Shown piece by piece: positions 8,414-16,746 of a stretch of DNA of 64,000 nt. Position numbers and translations under genes: made by a program. Positions within the stretch are counted from its first letter, which is position 1, and each line of letters begins with the position of its first letter. Source of the DNA: Pseudomonas sp. UBA1879 (GTDB taxonomy: Bacteria; Pseudomonadota; Gammaproteobacteria; Pseudomonadales; Pseudomonadaceae); the NCBI RefSeq assembly GCF_002338065.1, contig NZ_DDHJ01000002.1, positions 187,414-251,413 of the forward strand, read 5' to 3'. Below the pieces are notes generated by a model. It ran no database searches. It saw only the letters and a list, made by a program, of their open reading frames with translations, and was not told the DNA's origin.

Positions 8414-8528
8414 CTGTGGAAAACTTTTGAGCAAAAAACGTACAGCGCTGCGCGAGGCTTATGAAATATGGGCTCTGTAGCCTTGCGCTCAGGTTATCCA
8501 CAGGTGGTTCCACAGCGGATGTGGGTAA
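8414..8528. repeat. Dispersed intergenic repeat, copy 1 (DnaA-box-like sites)
   Basis: About 115 bp resembling a second stretch at 56741-56857 along its whole length. Both start with a GTGGA.AA block, continue through CAAAAA and TGTAGCC, and end with TCCACAGG..GG, CACAG and GATGTGGG. This copy has a perfect DnaA-box consensus TTATCCACA at 8494-8502 and the variant TTTTCCACA in reverse near 8415-8423. Confidence 0.6.
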
Positions 8529-8563
8529 ATGAGCCGACGTACTGAACGCTGTCGATCCAACCA

Positions 8564-9481
8564 TCAAAGCCCCTCCGAGACCCAGACACGCTGCGCACTG
8601 TGATGCAAAATCCCGTGCCGGCGGGCGAGGGCTTCGCGATCCTTGCTGTAGCCGCCGCCAATGACCCCCATCACCGGAATGTCGCGACCCAGGCAATGCC
8701 GCATCACCGCTTCGTCACGTCGCGCTACCCCTTCATCGGTCAGCTGCAGATAACCCAACGCATCGTCCTTGTGCACGTCGACCCCTGCGTCATAAAGCAC
8801 GAGGTCGGGCCGGTAGAGCGGCAGCAAGTAATTAAGCGTGTCATCGACCACCTTCAGGTAATCATCGTCGCCCATGCCCATCGGCAGCGGAATGTCCCAG
8901 TCGCTCTGAGCCTTGCGCGCGGGAAAGTTTTTCTCGCAGTGCAGGGAAACCGTGATCGCGTCTTCGGTGTGTTCGAGAATTCGTGCGGTGCCATCGCCCT
9001 GATGAACATCGCAGTCGAAGATCAACACACGGTCAACACGGCCGCTCTGCAGCAAGTAATGGCTGATGATGGCCAGGTCGTTGAAAATGCAAAACCCGGC
9101 GGGATAATCGTAATGCGCGTGATGCGTACCTCCGGCCAGATGACAGGCCAGACCGTGTTGCAGGGCTTTTTCGGCAGTGAGTAAGGAACCCCCCACCGCG
9201 CGCACCGTACGTCGGGCCAGATCCTCGCTCCAGGGCAGGCCCAGGCGGCGCTGGTCCTCGCGGGAAAGGTCGCCATCCATGTAGCGCCGGATGTAGGCAG
9301 GGTCGTGGGCGAGCGCCAGAATATCGTCCGGGCAGACCTGCGGGCGGAAGAGTTGAGCATCTGTCGTCAGACCGCTGTCGATAAGGTGGTCGTGCAGCAG
9401 ACGGAATTTGTCCATCGGGAAGCGATGGTCGGGCGGAAACGCCGGGCTGTAGTCTTCGTGGTAGATAAGCGGCAGGGGCAT
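8564..9481 (-). CDS. Histone-deacetylase-superfamily hydrolase
   Basis: A protein of 305 residues starting at MPLPLIYHEDYSP; the frame is open further upstream but the extra 46 residues do not look like the family. The deacetylase core is complete: GGTHHAHYDYPAGFCIFNDLAI (His pair and catalytic region), FDCDVHQGDGTA (Asp and His zinc ligands) and YDAGVDVHKDD (third zinc ligand). Bacterial members act on acetylated lysines, polyamines or small metabolites. Its length and N-terminus fit the short bacterial class rather than the acetylpolyamine amidohydrolases of about 340 residues. It is cytosolic, with no signal peptide. It runs in the same direction as the flavoprotein gene but is separated from it by 215 bp containing a dispersed repeat. 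Confidence 0.88.
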   Translation of the reverse strand: MPLPLIYHEDYSPAFPPDHRFPMDKFRLLHDHLIDSGLTTDAQLFRPQVCPDDILALAHDPAYIRRYMDGDLSREDQRRLGLPWSEDLARRTVRAVGGSLLTAEKALQHGLACHLAGGTHHAHYDYPAGFCIFNDLAIISHYLLQSGRVDRVLIFDCDVHQGDGTARILEHTEDAITVSLHCEKNFPARKAQSDWDIPLPMGMGDDDYLKVVDDTLNYLLPLYRPDLVLYDAGVDVHKDDALGYLQLTDEGVARRDEAVMRHCLGRDIPVMGVIGGGYSKDREALARRHGILHHSAQRVWVSEGL

Positions 9482-9618
9482 AGTGCGTACACATGGGTTC
9501 GATGGGCAATCTTGCCAGTTATGCCCGTCCTGGCACAGCGGTCTGGCCGGGATAAAGCGTCGCTGCAGTGGCGGGCGATTCTGATGGGAATTTGAGAGGC
9601 GGGGCAGGGGGATGTTCA

Positions 9619-10182
9619 ATGGAACCGATACTTGAGCTCAACAGCGCGCGCTTGTTGCTGCGTCAGTGGCGGGATGATGATCTGCCGGCTTTCGCGCAGA
9701 TGTGCGCCGACCCACAGGTGATGCGGTATTTCCCGCAAACGCTGACGCGCCTGGAAAGCGCCAAGATGATCGGGCGTGTGCGCGGTCATTTCGCTGAATA
9801 CGGCTTTGGTCTGTGGGCTCTCGAACGCAAGGATACGGGCGAATTCATCGGTTTTACCGGGCTCAACGTCGTAGGTTTCAACGCAGCATTCACGCCTGCC
9901 GTCGAAATCGGCTGGCGACTGGCGCGGGAACACTGGGGCCTCGGATACGCCAGTGAAGCGGCCTGGACCGTGCTGGGCTGCGGGTTCGAGCACGTTGAGC
10001 TGGACGAGATCGTCTCGTTCACCGCCGTCAGCAACCTGCCTTCGCAAAAGGTCATGCAGGCTATTGGCATGCAGAACGATCCTGCCGACGACTTCGACCA
10101 CCCCAACCTTCCCGAAGGCCACCCTCTGCGGCCCCACGTGCTGTACCGCATCAACCGCCAGCAATGGCTCGCCACGTTGTGA
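9619..10182 (+). CDS. GNAT N-acetyltransferase, RimJ/RimL type
   Basis: A protein of 187 residues starting at MEPILELNSARLLLRQW, with a purine-rich GGGGCAGGGGG just upstream; this choice removes 17 extra residues of an open frame. The fold marks of the Acetyltransf_3 family are present: RLLLRQWRDDDL at the start, the beta-strand pair GLWALERKDTGEFIGFTGL, EIGWRLAREHWGLGYASEA (acetyl-CoA loop) and SNLPSQKVMQAIGM near the end. These enzymes acetylate amino termini, amino acids or small amines; the substrate cannot be told. The divergent gene is the deacetylase-like hydrolase, whose start is 138 bp away. Confidence 0.85.
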   Translation: MEPILELNSARLLLRQWRDDDLPAFAQMCADPQVMRYFPQTLTRLESAKMIGRVRGHFAEYGFGLWALERKDTGEFIGFTGLNVVGFNAAFTPAVEIGWRLAREHWGLGYASEAAWTVLGCGFEHVELDEIVSFTAVSNLPSQKVMQAIGMQNDPADDFDHPNLPEGHPLRPHVLYRINRQQWLATL

Positions 10183-10295
10183 TCGGAGGGAATCGCACCG
10201 CAAACCTCTGTATCATCTGGCGCATTGCCCACGTCCGCCGAGGCACGGCGTTCGCGGCTGGATGAGTGTGAAATGACTGTGCGAGGAGTCTCTGA

Positions 10296-11165
10296 ATGAG
10301 CCATGTGCTGGATGATCTGGTGTCGCTGTTGAGCCTGGAGTCGATCGAAGAAAACCTCTTCCGTGGACGTAGCCAGGACCTTGGCTTTCGCCAGCTGTTT
10401 GGCGGGCAAGTGCTGGGGCAGTCGCTGTCGGCGGCGAGCCAGACCGTTGAGGATGAGCGCCACGTCCATTCGCTGCACGGCTATTTCCTGCGACCTGGCG
10501 ATGCGAAAATGCCGGTGGTGTATCAAGTCGATCGGGTGCGCGATGGCGGCAGTTTCAGCACGCGTCGTGTGACGGCGATCCAGAAAGGCCACCCGATCTT
10601 CACCTGCAGCGCCTCGTTTCAATACGACGAAGAAGGTTTCGAACACCAGAGCCAGATGCCGGATGTGGTCGGTCCCGAAAACCTGCCCTGCGAGATTGAA
10701 CTGGCCCGGCAGCGCGAACACCTGATTCCTGAGCACATGCGAGACAAGTTGCTGTGCCCGAAACCCATCGAGGTGCGGCCTGTCACGCAGTTCGACCCGT
10801 TCGATCCCACCCCCGCAGACCCGGTGAAATACGTGTGGTTTCGCGCCGACGGCACGCTGCCGGACATCCCGGCGCTGCACAAATACATGCTCGCTTACGC
10901 CTCGGACTTCAATCTGCTGACCACCTCGATGCTGCCCCACGGCAAATCTGTCTGGCAGAAAGACATGCAGATCGCCAGCCTTGACCACGCCCTGTGGTTC
11001 CACGGCGAGCTGCGCGCCGATGAGTGGCTGCTCTATGCGATGGACAGTCCCTGGGCCGGTAACTCTCGCGGATTTTCTCGCGGCAGCGTTTATAACCGTG
11101 CGGGCAAACTCGTCGCCTCGGTGAGTCAGGAAGGCCTGATCCGCCACCGCAAGGATTGGGCATGA
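10296..11165 (+). CDS. tesB: Acyl-CoA thioesterase II
   Basis: A protein of 289 residues, the usual TesB length, with GAGGAG upstream of ATG. Double-hotdog layout: an N-terminal hotdog with FRGRSQDLGFRQLFGGQVLGQSL and VHSLHGYFLRPGD, and a C-terminal hotdog with LDHALWFHGELRADEWLLYAMDSPWAGNSRGFSRG and ending VASVSQEGLIR. These include the conserved Asp, Ser/Thr and Gln region of the active site. It hydrolyses medium- and long-chain acyl-CoA in the cytosol. Its stop overlaps the start of the next gene (ATGA), so the two are likely translated together. Confidence 0.95.
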   Translation: MSHVLDDLVSLLSLESIEENLFRGRSQDLGFRQLFGGQVLGQSLSAASQTVEDERHVHSLHGYFLRPGDAKMPVVYQVDRVRDGGSFSTRRVTAIQKGHPIFTCSASFQYDEEGFEHQSQMPDVVGPENLPCEIELARQREHLIPEHMRDKLLCPKPIEVRPVTQFDPFDPTPADPVKYVWFRADGTLPDIPALHKYMLAYASDFNLLTTSMLPHGKSVWQKDMQIASLDHALWFHGELRADEWLLYAMDSPWAGNSRGFSRGSVYNRAGKLVASVSQEGLIRHRKDWA

Positions 11166-11761
11166 GCCTGTCGCAGGTGCGCCACTGGGTGTTCGACATG
11201 GACGGCACGTTGACGGTTGCCGTGCATGATTTCCCGGCGATCAAACGCGCATTGGGCATCCCGCAGAACGACGACATCCTCACCCACCTGGCCGCTCTGC
11301 CCGCCGACGAAGGCGCTGCCAAGCACGCCTGGCTGCTGGAACATGAACGCGCGCTGGCGGTGGCATCGAAACCGGCCACCGGCGCAGTGGAGCTGGTACG
11401 TGAATTGGCGGGGCGCGGCTATCGATTGGGCATCCTCACCCGTAACGCCCGCGAGCTGGCCCATGTGACGCTCGAAGCCATCGGCGTCGCCGACTGTTTT
11501 GACGTCGACGATGTGCTGGGACGTGACGAGGCGCCGCCGAAACCCGACCCGGGTGGATTGCTGAAACTCGCCGAGGTCTGGAACGTTGCGCCTTCGCAAA
11601 TGGTGATGGTGGGCGATTACCAGTTCGACCTCGCCTGTGGGAAAGCCGCGGGTGCCCGCGCTGTGCTGGTCAATCTGCCTGAGAATCCCTGGCCGGAACT
11701 GACCGATTGGCATGCGGATGATTGCGTGGCATTGCTCAATATTCTTAACGCCAGCGCCTGA
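11162..11761 (+). CDS. HAD-IA family phosphatase, phosphoglycolate-phosphatase-like
   Basis: A protein of 199 residues whose ATG overlaps the tesB stop by four bases. HAD motifs are clear: VFDMDGTLT (nucleophile and acid Asp), the small cap, LGILTRNARELA (motif II Thr), KPDPGGLL (motif III Lys), and MVGDYQFDLACGKAAGA (motif IV acidic residues). The family dephosphorylates small metabolites. The overlap with tesB is a conserved pairing in pseudomonads as far as I recall, but no functional link is established. It is followed by a REP doublet that may end the transcript. Confidence 0.9.
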   Translation: MSLSQVRHWVFDMDGTLTVAVHDFPAIKRALGIPQNDDILTHLAALPADEGAAKHAWLLEHERALAVASKPATGAVELVRELAGRGYRLGILTRNARELAHVTLEAIGVADCFDVDDVLGRDEAPPKPDPGGLLKLAEVWNVAPSQMVMVGDYQFDLACGKAAGARAVLVNLPENPWPELTDWHADDCVALLNILNASA

Positions 11762-11793
11762 CACAGCGGTGTTTGTCAGACATGCACCGAACA

Positions 11794-11881
11794 TGTGGGA
11801 GCCGGCTTGCTGGCGAAGGCGGTGCGTCAGCGACGATGATGTCGCCTGATAGTCCGTATTCGCCAGCAAGCCGGCTCCCAC
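11794..11881. repeat. REP doublet (REPIN), class with GGAGCCGGCTTGCTGGCGAA core
   Basis: Two inverted REP copies, 11794-11817 and 11859-11881, are near-perfect reverse complements around a 41-bp centre. It lies between converging genes. Confidence 0.9.
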
Positions 11882-11902
11882 CGTTTCAAAGACCGCGCCG
11901 TA

Positions 11903-12892
11903 TCAATTCCCCTTGAACAACGCCGCCTGCCCCTCGGGTGAGGTGAACATCGCGTCGCCGTTATGGCCCACGCCCTTCACCTCCACCAACCGCTGATTGA
12001 TCCCTTCAGGGTGACGCTTGGTCAGGTAATCGAAGAAGTTGTGCCCGCGCACCAGGCGAAACGGCCCTTGCGCCTCGGCACCGCAGTCCTTGTCCAGTGC
12101 CGGGTGATTCGGGTCGGTGTCCTGTTCGCCCAGTAGATAGGTGATGTCACGCTTCACATAGGCTGCTTCCAACTCCGCCACGGTCTCCTTGCCTGCGTAA
12201 GCAGGCAGCTTGTTCATGCCGTACTTCCAAGTGTCGAACCCCGGGCAGCTCGCTGCGCTCACCGGCAACGGTCGTGTGGCGTCGAAATAGGCATAAGACG
12301 AAGGATTGGCGATCACGTACCGCAGCTTGATCCCTTCCTTCTTCAGCAACGCATCTTCCTTGCCGCCGATCATCGCGTAGCGCTGGACCACCTGTGCACC
12401 GCCGGAGTGACCGGCAATCACGATCTCTTTCAGGTTCGGGAACAGCTTGCTGTCGCTCAGGCGTTTGAGGATATGGTCGATGACCACGAACGAACTGATC
12501 GGCCTGGCGCCGAGCGACTTGTCGCCTGCCATCCAGTCGTTGGTGTGCCAGCGCAGCACCGTTTCCGGCAAGTGATGTGCGGCAATGTCTTTCTCATCGA
12601 GGAATTGCGGCGCGATCAGCAGGGTCTTGGACCGCTGCTTGGACTGGTTGGCCGCCCGTTCGACGCTGCGCAGGTAGGTCTGAGCATTGCGCAAACGGCC
12701 GTGGAAAATGATCACCACACGCTGAATCTGTGGGCTGGGACGCGCCCAGCTCTGGCTCAGGCCCAGCGTGGCCTGAGACGTTCCATTGATCAGCAGCCGG
12801 TCGGGGCTGATGGATTTGACCGCCTGATCCGCAGCATGAGCCGTCGCGCTCATCAGGGTGCCCAACAACAGGATCGAAAGCGGTTTCATCAT
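11903..12892 (-). CDS. Secreted alpha/beta-hydrolase
   Basis: A protein of 329 residues. A signal peptide (MMKPLSILLLGTLMSATAHA, cleavage about residue 20) directs export. The hydrolase fold shows VVIIFHGRLRNA (oxyanion-hole strand), a nucleophile elbow GHSGGAQ with Ser163, and VKGVGHNGDAMF near the C-terminus carrying the likely catalytic His. An Asp in the stretch DTDPNHPALD is the candidate acid. Two Cys in the C-terminal half may form a disulfide. The substrate is unknown; such proteins are annotated as hypothetical or esterase-like. The downstream start of the zinc-peptidase gene is separate: that gene ends five bases upstream of this start on the same strand, so co-transcription is likely. 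Confidence 0.8.
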   Translation of the reverse strand: MMKPLSILLLGTLMSATAHAADQAVKSISPDRLLINGTSQATLGLSQSWARPSPQIQRVVIIFHGRLRNAQTYLRSVERAANQSKQRSKTLLIAPQFLDEKDIAAHHLPETVLRWHTNDWMAGDKSLGARPISSFVVIDHILKRLSDSKLFPNLKEIVIAGHSGGAQVVQRYAMIGGKEDALLKKEGIKLRYVIANPSSYAYFDATRPLPVSAASCPGFDTWKYGMNKLPAYAGKETVAELEAAYVKRDITYLLGEQDTDPNHPALDKDCGAEAQGPFRLVRGHNFFDYLTKRHPEGINQRLVEVKGVGHNGDAMFTSPEGQAALFKGN

Positions 12893-12896
12893 GTGA

Positions 12897-13784
12897 TCAG
12901 AGGCTCTTGGCGGCGAATGTATCGCATTGGTTGATTTGTCCCTGGGCGAAACCGGTCTTGAACCAGCGAACCCGCTGGGCAGACGTCCCGTGAGTGAACG
13001 AGTCCGGCACTACACGCCCTTGGCTTTGTTGCTGCAAACGGTCGTCGCCAATGGCATTCGCCGCATTCAGCGCCTCTTCAATATCACCCGGTTCAAGCCA
13101 GTTCAAACGCTTTTGCGCGTTGTTGGCCCAAACGCCGGCGAGGCAATCTGCCTGCAGCTCCTGACGCACCAACAGGCCGCTGTCACCCTCCATGCGCATA
13201 CCGCGCTGGCGAGCGGCGTCAACTTTAGCTGAAACCCCTAACAAGATCTGCACATGATGGCCAACTTCATGGGCAATCACGTACGCCTGCGCAAAATCGC
13301 CCGCGGCCTTGAAGCGCTGGCTCATCTCGCGGAAAAATTCCATGTCCAGGTAGACCCGCTGATCCGCCGGGCAATAGAAAGGGCCACTGGCCGACGACGC
13401 AAAGCCGCAGGCCGACTGCACTTGGCCACGGAACAGGATCAGCGTCGGATTTTTATACTGCCGGCCGTTCTGTTGGAAGATTTGGCCCCACGTGTCCTCG
13501 GTATCGCCCAGAATCGCCCGCACGAAATCCGCTTGCTCGTCGTTGGCCGGAGGCGCCTGGCGCGTTTGAGGACTGACCGGACTGGTTTGCTGAGTGCCGA
13601 CTTGCCCGGCGATCTGCCCGAGAATCTGCATCGGGTCCTGACCCGTCAACAGGCCGATGGCGACAATGATCACAATCCCGCCAATCCCCAGCCCCTTGCC
13701 CCCAATCCGCATCCCACCGCCACCACCAGAGTCGTCGCGTGCATCGACGACGTTGTCACTGCGACGTCCTTTTTTCCAAAGCAT
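12897..13784 (-). CDS. ypfJ: YpfJ-family neutral zinc metallopeptidase
   Basis: A protein of 295 residues with the usual N-terminal DNVVDARDDSGGG stretch, one membrane anchor (LGIGGIVIIVAIGLLTGQ, about 33-50), a linker rich in Gln and Pro, and a globular domain with HEVGHH, the zinc-binding HExxH at 172-176. Other family blocks are YCPADQRVYLDMEFF and the ELQADCLAGVW Glu ligand region. Its cellular role is not established in any species I know. The start is fixed by AGGA upstream and by the conserved N-terminus (MLWKKGRRSDNVVDARD). It precedes the secreted hydrolase gene with only four bases between. Confidence 0.9.
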   Translation of the reverse strand: MLWKKGRRSDNVVDARDDSGGGGGMRIGGKGLGIGGIVIIVAIGLLTGQDPMQILGQIAGQVGTQQTSPVSPQTRQAPPANDEQADFVRAILGDTEDTWGQIFQQNGRQYKNPTLILFRGQVQSACGFASSASGPFYCPADQRVYLDMEFFREMSQRFKAAGDFAQAYVIAHEVGHHVQILLGVSAKVDAARQRGMRMEGDSGLLVRQELQADCLAGVWANNAQKRLNWLEPGDIEEALNAANAIGDDRLQQQSQGRVVPDSFTHGTSAQRVRWFKTGFAQGQINQCDTFAAKSL

Positions 13785-13926
13785 GGGAGGAATCCTCTTT
13801 TAGTCGTGTAGGAAGTGTAGACGTCGGGGAAGGTACGGCGTCTGACTGCTGGGACTAAGAGAGGGAAGCGAAGGGAATGGTTCAGGGGATGCTCTGTGAT
13901 TGCGGAGCATTCCCTAACCTTGCCGA

Positions 13927-14292
13927 CTATTGAGAGCTTTTGATGGCGTAACACAGTGCAGCCAGGACGCCGCCGTTGACGAAAAGCCAGATGTGAAGTG
14001 CCCAGATATGTTGCCTCAAACGGAAGGGGATCCTGAGGTGAGCATCTTGGGTAATGTCACCTCGGCGGTACATGATTCCCGGCATGTACATAATTGCGAA
14101 GATGATGCTGAGTCGCATCTGCCGTCCGATCACGCCGCCTTGCCACAGGTTTCGGGTGTTTGTAACACCTTGGCAGTCGGACAAATGCTCTTCGAGTACA
14201 TCGATATTCTTGTAGGTGAACCAGCCCATTGCGATGAGATTGATCCACGACGAAATGAGCCAAGCCAAGCCTAGGACGATAAAAATCGGCAT
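13927..14292 (-). CDS. Three-helix membrane protein, probable immunity protein of the adjacent toxin
   Basis: A protein of 121 residues starting at MPIFIVLGL. Its ATG overlaps the TAA of the preceding gene by one base (TAATG), with GGAAG just upstream, so the two are translationally coupled. It has three hydrophobic segments (about 3-25, 59-75 and 97-117) and no signal-peptide cleavage site or recognisable domain. Hand counts give 26-29 G+C per 60 bases here, well under neighbouring genes (39 per 60 at 15061-15120). A small membrane protein directly after a gene with a glycine-rich membrane-inserting C-terminus is the classic arrangement of a pore-forming effector and its immunity protein. 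The role is inferred from position and composition, not from sequence similarity. Confidence 0.6.
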   Translation of the reverse strand: MPIFIVLGLAWLISSWINLIAMGWFTYKNIDVLEEHLSDCQGVTNTRNLWQGGVIGRQMRLSIIFAIMYMPGIMYRRGDITQDAHLRIPFRLRQHIWALHIWLFVNGGVLAALCYAIKSSQ

Positions 14293-15263
14293 TATGGCTT
14301 CCATTCGTAGATCATTTCGCCAATGTGCTCGCCACCCCACTCACCTGCGGATCCTGCAACGTAGCCGCCAATAGCAGACGCGACGATACCGCATCCAATC
14401 GCGCCTAAACCGCCGGTTGGTACTCCGAACACGACCATACAAAGCGGTGTAAGGGTGGCCATTCCGATAGTGCCTCCTATAAGGCCTCCGCTAATGCCGG
14501 TGATCAGCTTCGACCCCTCAACATATTTCGCCCTCCTGCACATCTCCTCCCGCCCCGTCGAACACGCTTCCTTGATCTCAAGATGCGTCGACCACGCATT
14601 TAACGCGATCCCGATCGGCGTGCCCGCCCTCAGCAACTTCGAAGCCTTGGCAATATGTTCCAGCCGCTGGGCATACCCGCGAATCTCTTGGTTATGCAGG
14701 TAACTTTTCGTCGAAACCCCCAGCATTTTCTTGATCGAGCCGTCGTTGCGCAGGCCGGTGCCCCAGTGGGCGATGCCTTTGAGTTGGGTGGCGAGTTTGG
14801 CGAAGTGCACGCGGCGTTGGTTGATGAACTCCTGCCGGGCGATAGGGGTGCCGCGTTTGAGGGCGAGTTGATACAGCTGTTCGATGTCTTTGAGGGTGGC
14901 TTCGACGCCTTTGAGGTGTTTTTCCCAGCTGCCCGTGGTGGCGCCGATCCCCAGTGAACTGTAGCCGAGTATTTGTTGCAGGAGGTCGTAATTTTGGACG
15001 ATGTCGGCGTCGGCGCGGGTCTGATGCTGGAACAGCGCGTGGTGAGTGCCGTAAGCGAGCCGCATCATTTCGGCCTCTTCGGGCGATACGCGCGGCGTCG
15101 ATTCGTCGCCCACCACCATGAGTTGGCCGGGCATGACCAGCGTGCCGTACACATGGCGATTGAGGTGGTCGAACTTTGCTCCGCCGCCTACCTGCGCCTT
15201 GATGGTCGGGTAGTGCTGAAGCTGGTCGTTGATGAACACATACGGCTTGCCTGCCACTGCCAT
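14292..15263 (-). CDS. Putative effector/toxin with glycine-zipper C-terminus
   Basis: A protein of 323 residues. The first 60 or so (FINDQLQHYPTIKAQVGGGA, GTLVMPGQLMVVGDES) form a short beta-rich module without a signal peptide. Residues 80-250 are mostly helical and charged. From about residue 249 the chain turns into two hydrophobic Gly/Ala/Ile-rich segments (about 253-279 and 284-306) with repeated GG and GxxxG spacing, then a short amphipathic tail (EMIYEWKP). Such tails occur in pore-forming type VI effectors and colicin-like toxins. No vgrG, PAAR or hcp gene is in the window, so delivery is unknown. The coupled downstream membrane protein supports a toxin role. I do not recognise a named family with confidence. 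Confidence 0.55.
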   Translation of the reverse strand: MAVAGKPYVFINDQLQHYPTIKAQVGGGAKFDHLNRHVYGTLVMPGQLMVVGDESTPRVSPEEAEMMRLAYGTHHALFQHQTRADADIVQNYDLLQQILGYSSLGIGATTGSWEKHLKGVEATLKDIEQLYQLALKRGTPIARQEFINQRRVHFAKLATQLKGIAHWGTGLRNDGSIKKMLGVSTKSYLHNQEIRGYAQRLEHIAKASKLLRAGTPIGIALNAWSTHLEIKEACSTGREEMCRRAKYVEGSKLITGISGGLIGGTIGMATLTPLCMVVFGVPTGGLGAIGCGIVASAIGGYVAGSAGEWGGEHIGEMIYEWKP

Positions 15264-15442
15264 TGCCTTGTCCCTGAAGAAACATGAGGGCGCGAGGATA
15301 GGAAAAGGGCAGGAGGCTTTCGATGGGTTAGGGCGGGGTTACAGTGAATTCAGAACGGCCCTACTCGGGCCGCGATCTTTTCCTACAGGACTGACTCATA
15401 TAGCGGGCTGCGCGAGGTGTCGTGCTCGCGCTAGCCGCACTG

Positions 15443-16636
15443 TTATCGGTGGCCGCGCATCATCAGCAAGGCCACGATGACGCCGAGCGCTGCGATGATC
15501 GTCGCGATGATGCCCAGCGAACCCAGTCCGTAATGATGAATGCCCAACCCGCCGAAGATAGCGCCGAGGCCGATGCCAGCGTTGGCCGCCGAGATGTTCA
15601 TCGACGCCGCCAATGCTTGCGCCTTGGCGCCCGCCGTCATCACGCGAACCTGGCAGACGGGAAACAGCGCGGTGTAGGCCACGCCCCAGATGATCAGGGA
15701 GCCGATCAGCCAAGGTGTGTTCGAGGCAAGTGCCACCGCGCCGAGCATCCCCACGCCCAAGACCAGCAGGAACAGCACCATCGCGCCCAAGGGTCTGCGA
15801 TCCACCATGGCGCCCCCCACGTGGTTGCCGATCATGCCGACCGCACCGAAGCCCATCAGCCACCAACCGACTTGGCTAGTAGGCACATTTGCCAGTCGTT
15901 CGAGGATGTCGGCCAGGTAGGTGTAGGCCGTGAACATCGCTGTGAACGCCAAAACCGAGAGCAGAATGTGGGCGAGAAACCGAGGTTGACGCAGGATGTC
16001 AGTCTGCTTTTCGCCCTTGTCCGCGACCGGTGCGCTGGGAAGTGTCGGCATCGTCAGATGCATCAGCGCCCCGATGACCAGGGAAACCCCCGCCAGCACC
16101 CAAAAGGTGCCTCTCCAGCCAATCACATCCGCCGCCACGGTGCCCAGCGGAATGCCGAACACCAGCGCCGCAGAAATGCCGAGGTAAACCTTGGACACGG
16201 CTTTGCCCGCGTTGCCGGGGCCGGCCAGTTGCCCGGCGGTCTCGCTCGCGGTGCCCCAGAACACCGGAAGCGCCAGTGCCGGGATGAAGCGGGCCACGGC
16301 CAGCACCCAGATGTTGGTCGAAACGGCGGCAAGGGCATTCGCCAGGGCGAAGATCACCAGAATCATCGTGAACAGCCGTTTGCGCTCGACCCGGGCGAGT
16401 TTGGCGGTGAGCATCGGGCCGAACAGCATCACCGTAAAGGCGAACAAGGTGACGACCTGACCGGCGACGGTGATTGACACGTTCAGATCTTGAGCCAGTG
16501 AAGGTAGCAGACCGACGATGACGAATTCCGTGGTGACGATGATGAATGCCGCAACGGCCATGATCAGGATTTGTATGCCTGATCGCGAGGGTTCGTGGGC
16601 AATTGCGGCGGTGTTGACCGCTGAGGAAGAAGACAT
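15443..16636 (-). CDS. MFS transporter, DHA1-type sugar/drug efflux
   Basis: A protein of 397 residues starting at MSSSSAVNT; GGAG lies eight bases upstream, and the GTG nine bases earlier overlaps that Shine-Dalgarno and is less likely. It has twelve hydrophobic segments, the TEFVIVGLLP motif in TM1 typical of the AraJ/NepI/YdhP efflux group, and the motif A region AKLARVERKRLF after TM2. The 12-TM arrangement splits at a charged loop near residue 205. The substrate is unknown; the group exports sugars, nucleosides or drugs. It is transcribed divergently from a LysR gene 110 bp away, which is the usual sign of local control. Confidence 0.85.
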   Translation of the reverse strand: MSSSSAVNTAAIAHEPSRSGIQILIMAVAAFIIVTTEFVIVGLLPSLAQDLNVSITVAGQVVTLFAFTVMLFGPMLTAKLARVERKRLFTMILVIFALANALAAVSTNIWVLAVARFIPALALPVFWGTASETAGQLAGPGNAGKAVSKVYLGISAALVFGIPLGTVAADVIGWRGTFWVLAGVSLVIGALMHLTMPTLPSAPVADKGEKQTDILRQPRFLAHILLSVLAFTAMFTAYTYLADILERLANVPTSQVGWWLMGFGAVGMIGNHVGGAMVDRRPLGAMVLFLLVLGVGMLGAVALASNTPWLIGSLIIWGVAYTALFPVCQVRVMTAGAKAQALAASMNISAANAGIGLGAIFGGLGIHHYGLGSLGIIATIIAALGVIVALLMMRGHR

Positions 16637-16713
16637 GGGGCACACTCCAAAATAGATGGCGCTAGCCTATTTGAGAATTTGAGTTCTATCCCGGTCATTA
16701 TTTCTGGAATGAT

Positions 16714-16728
16714 GTGAAGCAATTTCAC
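16714..16728. promoter_or_regulatory. Candidate LysR operator (T-N11-A dyad)
   Basis: GTGAA-GCAAT-TTCAC is a perfect 5-bp dyad with 5-bp spacing and contains a T-N11-A core (16715-16727), the LysR-family recognition pattern. It lies 18 bp before the lysR-type start in the divergent promoter region, where autoregulation would act. Confidence 0.5.
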
Positions 16729-16746
16729 TAATGCACGGGGCGAAAA

